Below are positions 33,642 to 47,000 of a DNA stretch of 64,000 nt, piece after piece. This DNA is from Periplaneta americana (taxonomy: Eukaryota; Arthropoda; Insecta; Blattodea; Blattidae): positions 61,636,501-61,700,500 of the forward strand of contig NC_091124.1 of NCBI RefSeq assembly GCF_040183065.1. Reading direction: 5' to 3'. The position numbers and the translations under genes were made by a program. Position 1 is the stretch's first letter, and each line of letters begins with the position of its first letter. The notes beneath the pieces were generated by a model that worked only from the letters and a program-made list of their open reading frames with translations, had not been told where the DNA came from and did not search any database.

Positions 33642-33973
33642 TCAGTACTTAATGAGAGGAAAGCAACCAATACTGTGTTTCGGACTGAAGTCCAATATTC
33701 CACCCGTGTTTTTTGAGATGACGCTGCTCCACAACACACTGAAGCTATGGTTGGAGGTCGAATAAGCTTCTATGTACATGCTGTCACTGTCATCTGTTGA
33801 GAACGAGTATATGACGCTGTTCACAAGACAGGTGTTGGATATGTTCTGGTGGGAGCGTCCCACGAATTCAAACCTCTGGGCACTGTGAGCACTCAATTCA
33901 GGAGAAAATCGGTACAGTTCTTTAGAGTATGTACCTGAAGACACAAAAAGAACATTTTTATGCATCACAGTAC

Positions 33974-34026
<53 letters not shown>

Positions 34027-34992
34027 CATACATACAGCGTGAGTATAAATGACTTCCCTGATTACGAAAATTATTTGTGGACAAACGAATGAACGTAAAA
34101 AATTGTTAAATATACGAGTGTATGGAGAAACTCTCCAAGTTTTTAAAACATACCTTATAGGTGCTCAATATGAGCTTCCCTTATGACCCTGCAGACATCA
34201 AGCCAGTAGTCCAATTCGTCCCACACACGGCTAAGTGTATCCATATCGATTGCAGCGATGGCATTGATGATGTGGGCGCATAACTCTGGGAGATTTTCCG
34301 GTAATGGAGGTACAAAAACAAAGTCTTTAACATACCCCCATAAGTAGAAGTCACACAGTCCTGAGTCAGGGGAACGTGAAGGCCAGGACAAGACATGCAT
34401 GTCGTCTTTGTCGTTGCACTTTCCAAGTCCAAGCCCTTTCTTTTTTCTCGAACCCACCATGTCAGAACATGTTAGAAGAGTGGCTGATGCCACAGCTGGA
34501 GAGTGATAGTGCTAATTTCATATATCAACAAAATGGCGCTCCACCTCACTTCCACAACGAAGTCCGGACATTCCTGAATGACCGACTGCCAAACAGATGG
34601 ATTGGTCGCGCGAGGAGAGATGACATGCAGCTTTTGTCATAGCCACCACGTTCCCCTGACTTAACACCGTGTGACTTCTACCTGTGGGGGGTTTGTTAAA
34701 GACTCTGTTTTTGTACCTCCATTACCGGAAAATCTGCCAGAGCTACGCGTCCGCATCATCAATGCCATCATTGCAATTGATATGGATACACTTAGCTGTA
34801 TGTGAGACGAATTGAACTATCGGCTTGACGTCTGCAGGGTCACAAGGGAAGCCCATATCGAGCACCTATAAGGTATGTTTAAAAACTTGGAGAGTTTCTG
34901 CATATACTGCTATATATAACATTTTTCTACTTTCAATCGTTTGTCCACAAATAATTTTCATAATCAGGGAAGTCATTTATACTCACGCTGTA

Positions 34993-35034
<42 letters not shown>

Positions 35035-38000
35035 GATTTTGGTTTCAATAATTGAGAAATGAAAAGCTGAAGGAGAGACAAGAAAGAGGACAGAAATTAA
35101 ATTTTATATGATATGAATACTGCTGCATAGCTCAGGCAGGTAACAGAAATAAAATTTCTTGGGAGATATTATGGGATACACTAAAATGGACCAAAATCAT
35201 AATGGAAAGACTTTATATGGATGAATAAAATAATGATAAATGCCGATACTGTATCATTTGTAGGGCAAATTCGAAACATACCAGTGAGATAAATCCATTC
35301 TCCATGAGGCATTGCAGAGGTGAAAGCAATATTTGAAAGCAGTATTGTTTCGGCCATGATGAACCAACTGTCTGAACTTGGATGATAGCAGTAGACCTGA
35401 GGTCCAAACACAAAAATCTGGTCCTTGTGTGTGCAGCAGGCAGCTGAGTACAGGCTGTGGGGCAGCGATGCACAGCGACTCCAGCATTCTGACACAAACA
35501 AGTCACGTTAAGTTCTTGCTGCACATAGACTCCACAATATATCACAACTACTGTTACTTACTTGATCCAACATAATATTTCTCAACAGAGTCCATGATAA
35601 CACAGTGACGGCCAAAACCACCAATGATGTAGATGTAGTCTCCCATGCAACAAACTGAATGGTGTCTTCGTGGGGAAGCTATGCTGTAACACAATAAAGG
35701 TACGGTCACACATTGCTACTTTTGCTGTGCAACTTTTGTACTGCAGCTGTAAAAGTTGCATGTCGTGTTCACACATAAGCCAAAAATAATGCGCTGCATG
35801 CTACTTTTCGTGCTGCGCAACCTGAGCGCTGCAAAAGTTGCAATTGGAGGTTACAAGTCTGTTCACACACAAGGTGCTACTTTTGCAGCCACAGTCTTGC
35901 TGCAGGTTTTCCGCTCAGTGTTGACTTCTCAATATACATTTTGTGGTTATGTTCACATTATTATGAAACTCATGTGATAGCTTACTTATCTATTATTTGC
36001 TTTTCTGTCCTAATATTCAGAAATTGGCATTATTTTTACTATAAAACCATTAAAACACCCATATACTTAAATGATAACAAACAGCATATTCACGGAATCA
36101 ATGTTGGCAACCCTCCTGTTTGAAACTACACTAAGGAAAATTAAAAAAATGAATTATATCGTCAGCAAATATACTCAGACTGTGTTGTACATTAGTAACT
36201 GTTACAAATCGTTTATTTTCATCACATCTAACATTAAAATATATCCAAACAATAAAAGTATCATTGGCACATTTGGGTGGCAACTGCAGCAAAAATTTCA
36301 ACAAAACCGATATCAAAAATGCTGCGGCTACAACCCTGAGAATCCTGCTCACACGTCGCTACTTCTAGGCTGCGCGCAGCGTGAAAAAGTAGCAGGCAGC
36401 AGGTTTGGCAGCCGCTACTTTTTGGGTTGCACCGTTGTTCACACATTGCAGTATAAGAGTTGCGCAGTTTTTTGTACTGCAGCACTGCAAAAGTAGCGAC
36501 GTGTGACTGTACCTTAATACAGCATGGAAATATCTTCTCACATATATATTTCAAATGGCCCTACAAATTGACGAGTTCTTTCATTTCATGGAAGTTTCAC
36601 TTAGTTGTCATATATCAACATGCACCAATCATGAAAATTATTAATGCAGTGTTACTACTTAATGTTTGAAGTTTTGCATCAATCATACCAGCTACCGTAT
36701 TTGCTGGTGTATAAGACACTTTTTTTCTTTGAGAATAAGTCTGAAAAACAGGGTATCTTATAGACAATACTGAATTTGTGAATGGGTCAAAGCTTCAGGA
36801 TGCTGTGAAAACTAAGATAGTGAATGCACTGGATGGTACAGAGAACTCAGATTCGGATTTAGAAGAGGTTTCAAGTGACCCTTCATTTAGCTCTGAAGAT
36901 GAATTTCTGAATTTTGACGAAAATTAAAAGGTATTCTTTCCTAGTTAGATTAGATATTTGATGAAAGTAGACCCACGTATTACTCTATATTTTAAATACT
37001 GTAAATTCATTATAATACAGGTATTCAGTGATAAAGCTTTTTGTAATGGTTGGCATGTTTGAAATCCTGGTTGGGGCTTTTTCCCTCAACCAATTGAAGC
37101 ATCATTACCATAGCCTGGGTTAAGTTCATGGTGCAGCGCGCTGTATTAGTACAAAAGTGCGGCAGTGTGGCAACAGAGTAATCTGTATTAGTACAAGAGT
37201 GCGGCCGTATGGCGAGAGTCATTCACTGCGTGCAAGTCTTCAGGTCTCTCCTCTGTCCCCCCCCAACTTCTTTTCTGAAAGGTGATGTGTCTAATATGCA
37301 GGCAAATACAGTAATTAAAAAATAAGATAGTCTAATTTTTTAAGTCTATTTTTAACATCTGCATATAAAGTTCAAACTTTGCTTGGGCGATGGACGTAAT
37401 TTCTCATTAGACATGATTGCTTGGTATCCAGTGGTTAGGGCCTGGCTCACTCCATTAACCCTCTTGCTTCCCAGTAGAGTTCTGGAATTCTCATTTAGAT
37501 ATTGTGTATTAGATTTCATGTTGCCTCCTAGTGCATCTAATATTTTTATTGTGATGGCAAGAGGATTCTTCTACATTTTCGTATCTTGCAGGTTTAAATG
37601 CTCTGTTTATCCAAATTTTTAATCATAATTCTGTAGCCAGTGCAACTAGAACTGATGAAATATGCATTAAGTTCGTCATTTCCAGGAATCTTGGGTGTAC
37701 TGTAGTGTCATTTTACAACTCTGTATTTGAAGTTTTCGACATGAAGAGCCACAGAATAATTGACCTGAAGTACAAATAAAACGATGTGTCTCCTAATATT
37801 TAGGCAGGGTTGCATATTTTGAAGAGCATAAAAGAGGACATATGTGCTGACATCTACTTCTAACCACAGATTGCTATGACAACTCTTTTTTTAAATAACC
37901 CTACTGTATGTGGGCTATGGATGTGATACATTTTTTTAACTTTCAACAACAAAATAATAATACAAACAATTCAACTGGTTGGTTAGAATCAAATTTTTAG

Positions 38001-41000
38001 TAAGTAACTAATTGTAAAAGTAGATGTGCTGAAACTACAAAAAATTAATAAAATATGTGTTTCAATACATTGGCATCCTATGAAACTCCTATGTCACTAC
38101 ATAAATACCTAATGGACTGTTACTTTCAGATGTACTTCGTTCTTCTTTCTGACGCTGACTGGCTCAATCATATTTCTCTGTAGATCTTATCTTACTTAAC
38201 AACTGCTTATTGTTTAAGATAGGAGCGAAATTTCTCGCAAGGGAGTGATTATTATAATAAATTATATTGCGCTAGCAATATATCTCACAGTAATTCCAAG
38301 AATAAGTTGCCTCTTCATTTGCTTCACTAAGTTTGCATCAAAGAGAAAATGCTTTCCACATTTGCATTATACTTATTTCCATAGAGCTTCAAAGTGGGTT
38401 TTTGGTCTCATTCACAAGCATCTTCTATTCTGCTATATCCTGTGTTCTCTCTTTGTTCCTTCCTATGCGATTCAGGTCAAAGAGGACTTGATTTCTCCAT
38501 ATGAGTTTGGATTTCCCTGCCAAGCTGTTTTTAATAAGGAGGTGTCTTATCTTCTTAACACGGAGTCTTTTGCTCTTAACTATTGCTATTACATCTGGTT
38601 CAGGAAAATAAGAATCTGATTTTTGTTTTTTCTTGATCGCCAAATTCCATCTTTGTTCACTGGACCAGAAATTTTTTGCAACTTTGCTTTTGAAAGTTAT
38701 TAATTTATGTTCAGTCTGTTTTGTGAGAGTCCATGTTCCTGCGCCATAAATTAGGGCTGGCTGTATGATTATGCATATGAATGCATTATTGTGATGAAAA
38801 AAAAAAAACCGTGCAATCTTCTAAAGTTCTGAGTGGCACATAATGTTTTTGAAAGTCAAATACTGAGTCCAGCTTTTGTGCCTGAATTTTAATGAACTCA
38901 TCACCTTTGTATTGATTCACAAACTTCTTAAGGTTGCTGAAATGACAAAAATGAAATAATTGCTTCATCTTAATAACTATTCAAAAAATTGTTCCTTTAA
39001 TATTAATTTCATATTCATTAACCAAAGTACATTTATACATACATAGTGTTCTCTCAAATGGCAGGTTTTTCACTGCAAATCCAGCATTCTCCAATATTTT
39101 CTATTTTCTGCCTTGCTCTTAATCTCCGCATATGATCCATATATCTTAATGCCATCTCTCATCTGATATCTTCTTCTGACCGAACTCTTCTCCCATTCAC
39201 CATTCCTTCCAATGCATCCTTCAGTAGGCAGTTTCTTCTCAGCCAGTGACCCAACCAATTCCTCTCTCTCTTCCTGATCAGTTTCAGCAACATTCTTTCT
39301 TCACCCACTCTTTTCAACACAGCTTCATTTCTTATTCTGTCTTCATGTGCTCCATCCTTCTCCATTTGAACCATTATTTTATTATCAATTATTACTGGTT
39401 CCACGAAGCAGTTTACATCATCTCATTTATGAACACATCCCTATCCAGAAGAAATTCGATGAAAGGTTCCACCTTGTCCCACTCAAGTGACTCACTATGA
39501 GACATCCGAATGAAGGATGGAAACTGTTTCATGGGCTCCAATTTTTCCAGATATTCTATGCAGCTGTCATAATATAAGCTATTTACTTCTGCACAGAATT
39601 TGTCACACTCCGCATCAAGCTACTCCTTATGCTTTTCTTTTAAAAGGCTCTTAACTTTGAGGGATGTAAAACTGTTGCTCTTTCGTTCAGTGAGCATGTC
39701 GTGAACATAGAGTAGGATTTTCAGAACTTCTATGTAAAAAATTAAAACTTTGGAAACGCCATGAGAGCATTCAAATTGTAGTCAACGATCACTAGTCTAT
39801 GAAAAACTTATCAGATTACCAGGAAACAATTGGCATTCATACAGTCCTCTCTGTAGATTGAAAACTCAAAAAAGTTTCATATCCATTGTTCAAGAATTAA
39901 AACAGAAAATCAATATCCCGAATTTAAAAGAAAACCTACAAATTAAACCAAACCCTTTAACTCTATTAAATATAGAATATAATCTCAATTTAACAGAAGA
40001 AATACTAAAATCAGAAGTAAACACTGAAATAATGAAACAATTGTCTTTAGAGACAATTAATATTAGGTACCCTCCACAAAACTGGCTTCATTTATACACT
40101 GACGGATCCTTGATCTCCAGAGAACAAGGTGCCGGTGCAGGTGTTACGTGCTGTCTCTTCTCACTTTAGAGATCTCTTGGGTATGGGACAACAAGTTTTG
40201 ATGGAGAAATCATTGCAATAAGTGAAAGTCTCAGGAATCTTCTATGCCACATCAATAAATTTAAAAATGCAGTTATATTGTCAGACTCCAAAGCAGCTAT
40301 TCTATCAATAGTCTAAACACATACCTTCATCTCAAACAGCAGAAATAACTAAAATGCTCTCTCAATTAATATCACTCAATAAAAGAATTGTATTCCAATG
40401 GATACCATCCCATTGTGGAATCCTGGGAAATGAGAATGCGGATGCTTTAGCAAAGAAGGGCAGCACTGCTACTTACAGACCTGTTACTAAATCTACGTAT
40501 TACTCTGTGAAAAGATTTATTAAATCTACATACTTAGACTTCAACAAACAAAATTTGATAACACTATCTCAAGGGAAAAAATGGAACTCTCTGCATCAAA
40601 ATCCACAGTTAATTCCCGATTTACCACGAAAATCATCTGTAGCTGTATTTAGACTGGCAACAGGCCATGATTGTTTGGCCAAACACCTGCATAGAATTGG
40701 AATATATCAATCCCCTAACTGCCCATTGTCCAACTCAAACCAAGAAATGGATTCGGAACACCTCAAAATCTGTGCTTCAGTGGCTGGCCATGATAATATC
40801 TTTGAAAAATATTGGAGTGCAAGAGGTCAAATGACTTTATTGTCAAATGCCTGGCATTAGAAAACAACAACATGATACTAATGATACAAAACAAAAAACC
40901 CGGACATTTTGCGACACGAATTTTAACCCAAAAAAAGAGGATCTGTCCGGGAAAAACTGGACTTATGTGCAGAGACCTAAAGTGTAGTATAATATACCTG

Positions 41001-44000
41001 CATTTGTACTCTAACTGTAACCTGCAGAAATTTTTCAACATTTTTCCTCATGTTACCGATTTTTGTTCAGTGTAGAATATATTGAACTTTAAAAAATAAA
41101 ACAAAACAAGTGTCTCAGGACTCAGGAGGATATGGTGACCCTAGTTCAGGATAATTTGTATTCACCCAAGAAACAATATTGTAATAATAATTTTCTTCTT
41201 CAGCAATCAATTTGGCTTATGAGTACTTACTTTCACAAATATTCCATGCCTTGCCACTGCTATGAAGTCAAGGTAAATGTATGATTTAGCACTTTTGTAG
41301 TATTCTGCATGGTGAGGTTTTTTGTAGCATGTAGAATCATCCAATTTCCTGAGCTGCATAGTGATTACATAATTGGGAAAGGCAAATGTAATATGTGTTT
41401 AGTATGTACTCATGTATGGTGGTGAGAAGAAGCAGGCCTATTTAGGAAGAAAAGATGCCATTACTTATCTTCCAGCTCAGAAATCTTTGGTAACAAACAG
41501 TTCTGAAGGACCACAAAAATATGGAAAATGACTTGAACAGGCTATCAATCGCAAGTGATATAGAAACTTATTATGATCCCCTATGAGGGCCAAGGAAAAT
41601 GCATTCGAGGCTCTAGACAGAAGACGAGCTCTTTATAATCATTCAATTTAGTATTGAAATAATGTAAATTGTATGCTGTAGGTGTCCATAACTATTTGAA
41701 CTAGTTGATAGCGTTTATGACATGGTACAGTAAGAGTAATGATTTCGCACGTTTATGAGTGTAAACTACTGTACAACGAATGCTACTTCTGTGACACACA
41801 TATAAACAATACCTTGTTTCATATTTCCACACCTCTCTGATTACATCATATTTCCAGATAGACTTGTTCCAGTTGCCATAACCTAGTAAATATTCACCAC
41901 CAATCATATATAAATCCTGTCCTGTGAACAAATAGGAAACAATGTCACATTATGTTATAATGTTTTATTGAGTCTCCAGGATTTCTTTTTCTAAACAAAA
42001 GATAGGGTACTTAAAACTGTGCTGACATTGATGTTATGGACACTGAATACATTTTCTCGAATCCATACAACTATTTATGTGGTGTTACCTGTACACTACA
42101 CAGACGAATAAAGATACTGTACTGGAAATATTTATTGTTAATGTTATTCTAACTCAAGCTTATGATGTAATGTAGATTAGATAGGTAGATCTAGTTAAAC
42201 ACTAATTACGAAATAGTATTTGCCATTTAAAGATTGTAGGCCTACCACATTATTTAGCAATGTGTATCATGCACCAACAAATAGCATGTAAATGTCATGG
42301 TGTAAATAATGACTTGACTTCTCACAAGGTTGGACAATTTAATAACCTCCTCAGCTGTGTAAGATCTTAAAAGCACATTCAATTGTGCCACTATGAAGTT
42401 AATATTTAATTGAAATTATTGTAATTAGGGCTCATAAAGAAGCCATTATTATATGGCACCAAGGACTCGGCCAAACCAATTATTACATCAATAAATGTGT
42501 GACGAAGTACACCTTTCTTAAGGATGCAGCTCTTTCCCGGCAATAACAATGGAAATGAGTTAGATTTAGGATATACGATTGAAATTTACATCACTGTTGA
42601 CATCTCACTTCTTTCATTCTTATAAAATTTAGTGGTAGAGATTTCTTTAGTCGGGCAATTGAAATGTAGGAGCAGTGTAAAACTCCATATATGTATGATA
42701 TATTCGGGAAAAACGTAATACGGCGAACGCAAAGCTCCGCCCACGTCCCCTTTCCACTTTTCCCCTACAAGCTCACCACACACCCTAGCGGGAAAGAGTG
42801 GAAATAGGGGTTTAGGGTGGGTTGACATCTAGTGTAGGAAAGTGGAACAAAAAGAGTAACGACATCTATAAAGCAAAAGAGGAACTTCGTCCTGTCAGTC
42901 TCTCTCCTCTCTCTAGCCTCTCCTTCTCTGTTCCTTGCTTCATGTCGCTCTTTTTTTTTTTTTTTCTTACGACTTCGCAGAAGGGGAGATTCGATCCGAG
43001 AAAGTTCGTAACTAAACCTAAACGCACGCTTTTTGTTCACGCTTTAGACCTCTCGGCTACCGAGGCGAGTTGGGGGTAGAAGGGAAAATGAATCTATTTA
43101 TGTTTAAGGGAACTGCCATAACGTATTGTAGAAGGGGACAATGACCAAATAGCGTGGGTAGAAACTGGTGGGCTTGTGAATGTTGCTTGGTAGGGGTTGA
43201 CTACGGGGATGGCATAAGTGTTAACGCGCGGAGCTTCATTGTGTCTGTGTCCAACTTCGTGTACAGACGTAACCACGTGTAGTGATGATCCATACCGAAG
43301 ACGTGTACTTCTTCCTGAAAATGTCCAGGGAGAATTTGAAGGCGGATCCGGTAAGGTACTGTGAGGAGCATGGACTATTGCTAGTCATTACGAGTGTCAA
43401 CCTGTGGGAAAAAAAGACTATTGTGTTACTTCGAGGATGTGCAAAGGGGAAGTTAACAGGTGAGTGTTGTTTAATGAAAACCACATTACATTGTGTTGTG
43501 TTGTGTCAGTACATGTTGTGGACAGTTGTCTAATGCGTATTGTCTAATGCGTATTGCATTGTGGTTATGGACAGTTGTCTAATGCGTATTGTCTAATGCG
43601 TATTACAATGTGGTAGGCACTGTGGTTGTGGACAGTTGTCTAATGCGTATTACAATGTGGTAGGCAGTGATCCATCGAAGCGGGACAGATAGTAGAGAGA
43701 GAGAGCATGCGAGCGAGGAGCCGAGCGGCGCGGGTGGGGATAACTTCCCCTACTGGCGTTCGCCGTAATACATTTTTGCCTAGAGCTCCTCACCTCCCGA
43801 AGTTAAAACTATACATTCTGGGATAATGCATAAGTTTAATAATGATCAAGAAATTGGATTTCTTCTGATTTTTCCTGGATATTTTAGGCCAACTTAGATG
43901 GTAGTTCAGCTCTGGTCTTATTAATTGGTGATCAGGTAAGAAAAATATGGATCCTACTGATGATTGACTCCAGTCATTTACATATTATATATCATGGTGT

Positions 44001-47000
44001 TGTGTAGATATTTTGTGGAGGTGAAAGACCAAGTAATAGCGAGCGGTCGTGTCAAAAATGCAATAGCACCACTTGGGAAGACACGAATGAAAGTTCCGTC
44101 ACCCAATAATGTTTCAGCTGTAGTCTTTGCTTTCTGCCTTAAATTATATTTACAATGCTTTATTGTATGTTTTCTGCCTTAGATTATGTTTAAAATGTCT
44201 TGTTGTATTTCTCCCCCCCCCCTCCAGTCACACAGTCTTTATTTAATGCTATAATGTCTGAAGGGATCCAGTACAATATTACTTCTTTGTAGAGTCTTGA
44301 AACATTTTCACAACTGTGTGGATTTCATGTAGGTTAGCTTGATGTTTACTGTTTGGAGTGCTGATTTGGAATCACTAAGTTGATTTTACTGAATTTGTTA
44401 TGTTAATATTGATTTAAAGTTGCTTTGAAGCTGTATCGAGTGTTTCTAGATTCCTATTATGAGGTTGGAAATGTCCCAAGTGATAGGTAGAAACTTGAAA
44501 TGCTACATGATCTCCAGACCACTTCTCTGTGATTCACCCTGATCAATGTAAAATTATTCAGACAAGAGGCCAAATGTGACATCCAAAAGCAGCAGAAAAT
44601 GTAAGAATAAAAACTACAATTTTATTCCAAAATTATGATATAAACAGTGGGTTGAAGCAATTTCTCGTCTACTTCTCAGACAATCTGGGTCTCTTTTTAT
44701 GACATTCATTTCGGAATTAATGGAAAAAGAGTGTGATTATAAAAACTGAAGAATCCCAAATGTAAAGATATACATTGTGTGCTAGTGATATTTCCAGAAG
44801 GATTTCTTATGATGTACATTTTGACATATTCAAGATGAATAAAATTTTTTCAATGGTTTTCTTCAGTGACAATTTGAAAAAGTGTTCACATATTACAATT
44901 TGTGATGATAAATGTGTACTTCCCAAATGTATTGAGGTATCTGTGGTGAGAACAGTCTGCAATACAGCTTGGCTAAATAGAAAAAAAAAATGACAAAATT
45001 GTAACAAGTATCTTTACAATAAAAGCATAAACATACAATATTAAATGAACCCTATGGTATCTGATGTCATGTAATTTCAACCCAAAGACCTGATAAAAGT
45101 GATGCAAGAGGCATTACATGAAATCATAACTTTGTCGTAATGACTTCAACAAAAAAAGATGTATATGTCCATTGCCTACCCACTTCATTTTACGTGATTT
45201 GGGTTCCATATAGGGTGGATAGATGGCAGGACTGTGACCCATTTTCTAGTTGCACACCACTTCTGCGGGCCACACTGTACATGATGTGTATCTGTGGAGA
45301 GTTATGTCTTGTACAAGGGTGAGTGTATGGAATGAGTAATGATGATGAAGATTGGAAAGGGAGAAGGGAAAACCTGGTGCTGGCACATGTCTAGTCCTGT
45401 TGAATAACACAAAGGGGACTGCACGGCTTAACTTCCCGTCCAACTGTCAACAGTGACATATGCCTTCTCTCCATATGCACTGCAGAGAGATTTGGGATTT
45501 AACTCAGACATATTGGTGCACAATCTAGTGATTAGAAGTTGTGCACCGCCACCTCTCCTAGTCCCGAGGTAGAAGTTTTACATGAAAATTTCTGATTCCC
45601 ACTGGGGATAGAACCCAAGCTGGCTAGTGTGAAGGCAGACATGCTACCACAGAGCTAACTATATTAAGCAACATTTTTCTCAATTCTAGCAAAGAAATAA
45701 GCTACAATGAAAAACCAAAAAATTGTTTCACGATTGTCCCTGCTATCAAAATCTTTACAACTTATTTCTGAAAATTCTATGATTATTCTTGATATATCTA
45801 TTTATCAGAGCTCAATTTCAATCCAATATAAGATGAAATGCAAATATATAGACAGAAATGAATACAACACACACGAAGAATGGGAAAAGATTAACAAATT
45901 GAATGGTGAAATACCGACCAACATAGACTTCTTAAAGGACTTCTTGACAGCTAATGAGACCACTGGGCCTAAAGCCGTGATTGCATGATGATTAATGATT
46001 CTTAAACTTCTGATCTCGAGATACTATACCTTTGCAAACGATCTTGTAGCCAGTAGGTTCTAGGGGTCCTTCATTGGCTTTAGACAAATGAAGAAATGGT
46101 ATTGGATACTGTGCCTTTTCTTCTTGAAAGTAGATCAAGTAAGGCTTTCCATTATTATCTATAACCTTTTCAGTTTCCATATCATCTTCTGAAATCTTTC
46201 ATTTGCTGCCCAGCCGGCACATCTTGTGGCCAACTACACAAGGAAACACCGGCAATGAGCGAGAGGATACTGACAATAATTGCTTAGCATTCATGAAAGT
46301 CTCGCTGCTGAATCTAATGTGGTCACATGAATGCACGTCAACAGATCGATCGTCCTCTGGAGTACTTGCTGCTTTTGTAACACTGCAACAGTTATTGAGT
46401 AAGCTGCATATTTCAGCTTTCTTTTGCTCTGGCACCCAGCTGTTTTCCTCTTCAAGCAACACTTCACTGTCTATTCTGGTCGAACTAGTTGAAGTTTGGG
46501 TTTGTACATCAGAATCTAAAACATCAAAAACTGTTTCTTCTTTAATGCATATGATGCACTGCAGGATCTGAGCACATTCCTCGTCCTCACTAATAACAGG
46601 GTACAAAAGCATTGATCTAATATCTGAAGGTGAAATATCGACGAAACGGACGCAGTTCAGAATCTTTCTGACATGTTCTTTTCTTTCTGACAATCTGTCT
46701 TGTAACCAATACAGACCTGCTTCGAATACTTCAAATTTACCTTCTGTGGTGTTAAGGCCATTGTTTCTAAGGTACTTCTCCAAGTAATCAATTGTAAGTT
46801 CAAAGAATGTGTCTGTGTCCTTGACTTGAGCAAATTCCCACAAAGCCACTGCTTGTGCTTTATGTTTCAGTGTGATCAAGTCCAACTCATCAGCTATTAT
46901 CATGGTCTGAAGACACGTTGACACTGTGAGCCATTGATGTACTATCATGTCGATGCAAATCTTCTGGACTGATTCAAATTGAAGCATACTGGATGCTTGA

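Larger units (their letters stand above)
34035..34990. mobile_element. Inverted double Tc1/mariner-like element
   Basis: Both ends start CAGCGTGAGTATAAATGACT, inward, with similarity continuing for over 50 bp. TA flanks both sides (34033-34034, 34991-34992). Each half encodes the C-terminus of the same transposase, pointing outward in opposite directions, so the element is two 3' halves fused head to head. Such a fold-back derivative lacks any transposase N-terminus. Confidence 0.88.

Noticed and set aside
43282-43533. Host exon in the Kelch intron
   Set aside because: Lies wholly between the ends of a TA-flanked element, with stops just upstream and no known domain.
45707-45988. 93-codon plus-strand frame opposite Kelch exon 2
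   Set aside because: No domain; sits in intron beside the Kelch donor and has ordinary AT-rich codons.
46199-46201. Selenocysteine codon
   Set aside because: Kelch-like proteins are not selenoproteins and I saw no SECIS-like hairpin; readthrough, null allele or error are likelier.
46203-46571. 122-codon plus-strand frame
   Set aside because: Antisense shadow of Kelch exon 2.
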